A DNA stretch of 64,000 nucleotides, taken from positions 1 through 64,000 of the forward strand of contig NZ_JAEMUW010000012.1 in NCBI RefSeq assembly GCF_016598485.1, given 5' to 3'. The notes beneath the pieces were generated by a model. That model had not been told where the DNA came from, made no database searches, and worked only from the letters and a program-made list of their open reading frames with translations. The stretch is from Micromonospora coerulea (GTDB lineage: Bacteria; Actinomycetota; Actinomycetes; Mycobacteriales; Micromonosporaceae). The translations under genes and the position numbers were made by a program. Below, piece after piece: positions 62,020-64,000 of the stretch. How positions within the stretch are numbered: the first letter of the stretch is position 1; each line of letters starts with the position of its first letter.

Positions 62020-62499
62020 GCCGCGCCGACAGTGTCACGACCGGACCGTTCGACACCAACAACCCGGTTGTGGGTGCCGGTACGAAGGTCTACCACGTGA
62101 CGGTTCCGAACGACACCAAGGCGGGCCCGGTTCGACCTTGTCTCCAACGACAAGACGGCCGACCTCGACCTGTTCGTCTACAAGGCGGGCACGCTCGTGG
62201 TCCTGTCGGCCTCCGGCTCGTCGGACGAGCGGGTGACACTGACGGCACCGGCTCCGGGCACGTACGACGTCTACGTCAACGGGTTCACAACGCCCGGCGG
62301 CACGACCTCATACGCCCTCAGCAACTGGGTGGCGCCGAACAGCGCCGCGGGCAACCTGAATGTCAGTGACAGCCCGGTTACCGCCGGCGTACCGGTGACG
62401 CTGACCGCGACCTGGACGGGTCTCGAGCCGGCCAAGCGGTACTTCGGTGTGATCTCCTACGCCGGCGCCACCAACGTCACCTTCATCACGGTGGGCTGA
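62020..62499 (+). pseudogene. Frameshifted C-terminus of a subtilase (PPC-like domain)
   Basis: DTNNPVVGAGTKVYHVTVPN lies in one frame; at about 62125 the text moves to another frame and continues ARFDLVSNDKTADLDLFVYK, SDERVTLTAPAPGTYDVYVN and a beta-rich end (YFGVISYAGATNVTFITVG) to TGA 62497-62499. This is the C-terminal jelly-roll (PPC-like) domain plus end domain of large secreted subtilisin-type proteases. The catalytic domain is absent. A remnant. Confidence 0.65.
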
Positions 62500-62521
62500 C
62501 CTCGGCAGGCACGAAACACGC

Positions 62522-62553
62522 AGGGGCCCGGCAGCTTCAGCTGCCGGGCCCCT
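62522..62553. terminator. Hairpin terminator after the subtilase remnant
   Basis: AGGGGCCCGGCAGCT and AGCTGCCGGGCCCCT are exact inverted repeats around two bases (a 13-bp stem with a CTTCAG loop in practice), followed by CTCTG. It lies 22 bases after the remnant's stop. Confidence 0.85.
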
Positions 62554-62577
62554 CTCTGCCTGTCAAGCCCTCGGGTC

Positions 62578-62832
62578 ACCTGTGGAGCTGCGCGCCCCAG
62601 CCGCCGGGGGTGTCACCCGACTTGGCACAAATTGGTGCGCACCTTGGGTGATCGCGGCGCCGGCGGTGCGAAGGTCGTCGGGTAGTAGGTCGGTGGTGGT
62701 GATGGTGTGGTTGCCGGCCTGAATTTTTGATGACCCGGTAGCGGCCGGCGGTGCGGACGAGTCGCCTGATCGACCAGTCATTGCGGTCTTCATCCAGCGG
62801 CGGGATACGCTGCCTGCTGTGCCTCGAACCCC
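62578..62832. other. Short region with unrecognised minus-strand coding debris
   Basis: A minus-strand frame reads AGNHTITTTDLLPDDLRTAG followed by AAITQGAHQFVP, which has coding character but no start and no family I recognise. It is likely another decayed gene end. Confidence 0.3.
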
Positions 62833-62856
62833 GTGACGGGAGGAGTCGATGCTGGG

Positions 62857-63813
62857 ATGACGGCAGGGCGACCGATGCCCACACAGGACGACGTGCTCGG
62901 GTACTTCAACACGCTGTCGAACTGGGGACGGTGGGGCGACGAAGACGAGCTCGGAACTCTGAACCACATCACCGACGACGTCCGGCTGGCGGCGGCGCGG
63001 GCCGTGCGCCACGGCAGGAGCGTGTCCTGCGCATGGGAGGTTGCCGTACCGGAAGACATGGAGCGGTCGACGACGACGTGCCCGTGCGCCGCCGACATGC
63101 CGGGTGCCGAGAACATGCCGGTGCCCGGCTTCCACGCCGACCGGCGCTGGGGCTTTTCGTCTGAGCGGCTCGGCATCACGTTCCACGGCAACACCCTCAC
63201 CCACGTCGACTCGCCGTGCCACATCTTCTGGGACGGCACGATGTACAACGGGCGGTCGCACTCGTTGGTCGACGCCGCAACGGGATCGGCGTGGGCGGCC
63301 GTCACGGCGGCGGCGAACGGGATCATCACGCGTGGTGTCCTGCTGGACATTGCGAGTGCCCGCGATGTGCCGTGGTTGGAACCGGGGCAGGGTGTGTTTC
63401 CCGACGATCTCGAGGCGGCCGAGCGTCGCCAGGGTGTACGGGTGCGATCCGGCGATGCGGTACTCCTGCGGACCGGCTATGGCCGCGTCCGGCACGAGGC
63501 CGGTGAGGCCAGCGGTTTCACGCGGGCCGGCTGGCACGCGTCCTGCCTGCCGTGGCTACATGAACGCGACGTCGCGCTCATCGGCGCTGACACCCCCCAG
63601 GACGTTCAGCCGTCGGGGTACGAAGACGTGTTGATGCCGGTTCACGCCGTGAGCCTTGTCGCGATGGGTCTGTGGCTGCTCGACAACTGCGACCTTGAGG
63701 TGTGCGCGACAACGGCTGCCGAGCTCGGCCAGTGGGACTTCCACCTCGCGGTCGCGCCGGTCCGCTTCGCCGGTACGTCCGGCAGCCCGGTCAACCCGAT
63801 CGCCACATTCTGA
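62857..63813 (+). CDS. Cyclase-family (kynurenine-formamidase-like) metal hydrolase
   Basis: About 318 residues. The metal motif HGNTLTHVDSPCH matches the HxGTHxDxPxH signature of the cyclase family (PF04199), with two of the expected His and the Asp present. The late GADTPQDVQPSGYEDVLMPV and HAVSLVAMGLWLLDNCDLE are also family text. Such enzymes hydrolyse N-formylkynurenine or cyclic amides/esters. ATG 62857 is chosen with GGAGGAG 11 bases upstream; GTG 62833 and ATG 62875 are alternatives. No pathway neighbours, so the substrate is open. Confidence 0.85.
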   Translation: MTAGRPMPTQDDVLGYFNTLSNWGRWGDEDELGTLNHITDDVRLAAARAVRHGRSVSCAWEVAVPEDMERSTTTCPCAADMPGAENMPVPGFHADRRWGFSSERLGITFHGNTLTHVDSPCHIFWDGTMYNGRSHSLVDAATGSAWAAVTAAANGIITRGVLLDIASARDVPWLEPGQGVFPDDLEAAERRQGVRVRSGDAVLLRTGYGRVRHEAGEASGFTRAGWHASCLPWLHERDVALIGADTPQDVQPSGYEDVLMPVHAVSLVAMGLWLLDNCDLEVCATTAAELGQWDFHLAVAPVRFAGTSGSPVNPIATF

Positions 63814-64000
63814 CCGCGGTTTCACGAGGGGGTGCGATGCCATGAACGGCCCGGCCCGCACCCTGGAACGCTCGGGCTGGCAGCCGCACTGGCCGGCGTG
63901 CCCGGCATCTGACCGACCCGACGCTGGCAGCGCAGGTCAGCCCGCGCGCTAGCGGCGCTGCTCGGACCCGACGGGTGGGCGGCGTCTTTGTGTCCGAGGA
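63814..64000. other. Window edge, no assigned gene
   Basis: An ATG at 63842 opens a 36-codon frame ending near 63952, without a recognisable motif. The next real gene probably begins beyond the window. Confidence 0.3.

Overview
This looks like chromosomal DNA of a high-GC actinomycete. The evidence is the strong GC bias at third codon positions, frequent GTG starts, many ATGA/GTGA stop-start overlaps, and GC-rich hairpin terminators without U-tracts. The mix of families (GH92 with discoidin domains, a second nuo-type cluster, IS701/IS5/IS630 debris) suggests Micromonosporaceae or a relative. That placement is inference, because no rRNA or marker gene is present. I found no tRNA, rRNA, CRISPR array, intact insertion sequence or prophage.

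Layout. (1) 1-4729: end of a damaged GH18 chitinase with a strong terminator, then a secreted GH92 alpha-mannosidase carrying two F5/8C domains, and its LacI regulator with a perfect palindromic operator before the mannosidase. (2) 4730-12470: single genes (flavoprotein, alpha/beta hydrolase, PLP-dependent decarboxylase), a three-gene operon (beta-propeller protein, unknown protein, VTT membrane protein), and gene debris. (3) 12470-15193: copper island with a CopB-type P-type ATPase, a CsoR-like operator, and a deletion scar joining a small membrane protein to the last ~65 codons of a multicopper oxidase. (4) 15219-23529: an eight-gene operon encoding only the membrane arm of complex I (NuoA, H, J, K, L, M, N) plus one unusual soluble protein. 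That protein looks like degenerate NuoB and NuoD pieces joined by a His/Met/Gly-rich repeat. (5) 23875-31140: P1-family peptidase in an operon with a five-component oligopeptide ABC importer, with a divergent TetR regulator. (6) 31190-31813: remnants of two transposases. (7) 31916-35413: ABC exporter plus a DesK/NarL-type two-component system. (8) 35414-36484: debris (IS630, HNH nuclease, flavin dehydrogenase) around a SnoaL-like gene.

(9) 36505-43905: a complete hydroxyquinol lower pathway in one operon (FAD monooxygenase, maleylacetate reductase, hydroxyquinol dioxygenase, PcaF, PcaI, PcaJ) preceded by an AraC regulator. It would take a resorcinol-type phenol to succinyl-CoA and acetyl-CoA. 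(10) 44316-45718: PadR regulator with a co-transcribed membrane protein. (11) 46583-60928: a dense 12-gene cluster for a cell-surface glycan, mostly joined by stop-start overlaps. It encodes two GT2 proteins (one with tandem catalytic domains), a secreted propeller-like protein, a CelD/BcsL-type acyltransferase, a membrane-anchored GH39-like hydrolase, a nucleotidyltransferase-kinase fusion, an APH-like kinase, a polysaccharide deacetylase, a Wzx-type flippase, a polytopic polymerase/glycosyltransferase and two small membrane proteins. (12) 61063-63813: trypsin-like protease, a frameshifted subtilase C-terminus, a terminator and a cyclase-family hydrolase.

The best candidates for undescribed biology are the His/Met-rich NuoB/NuoD-like fusion inside the membrane-only complex I operon, and the glycan cluster with its nucleotidyltransferase-kinase fusion.
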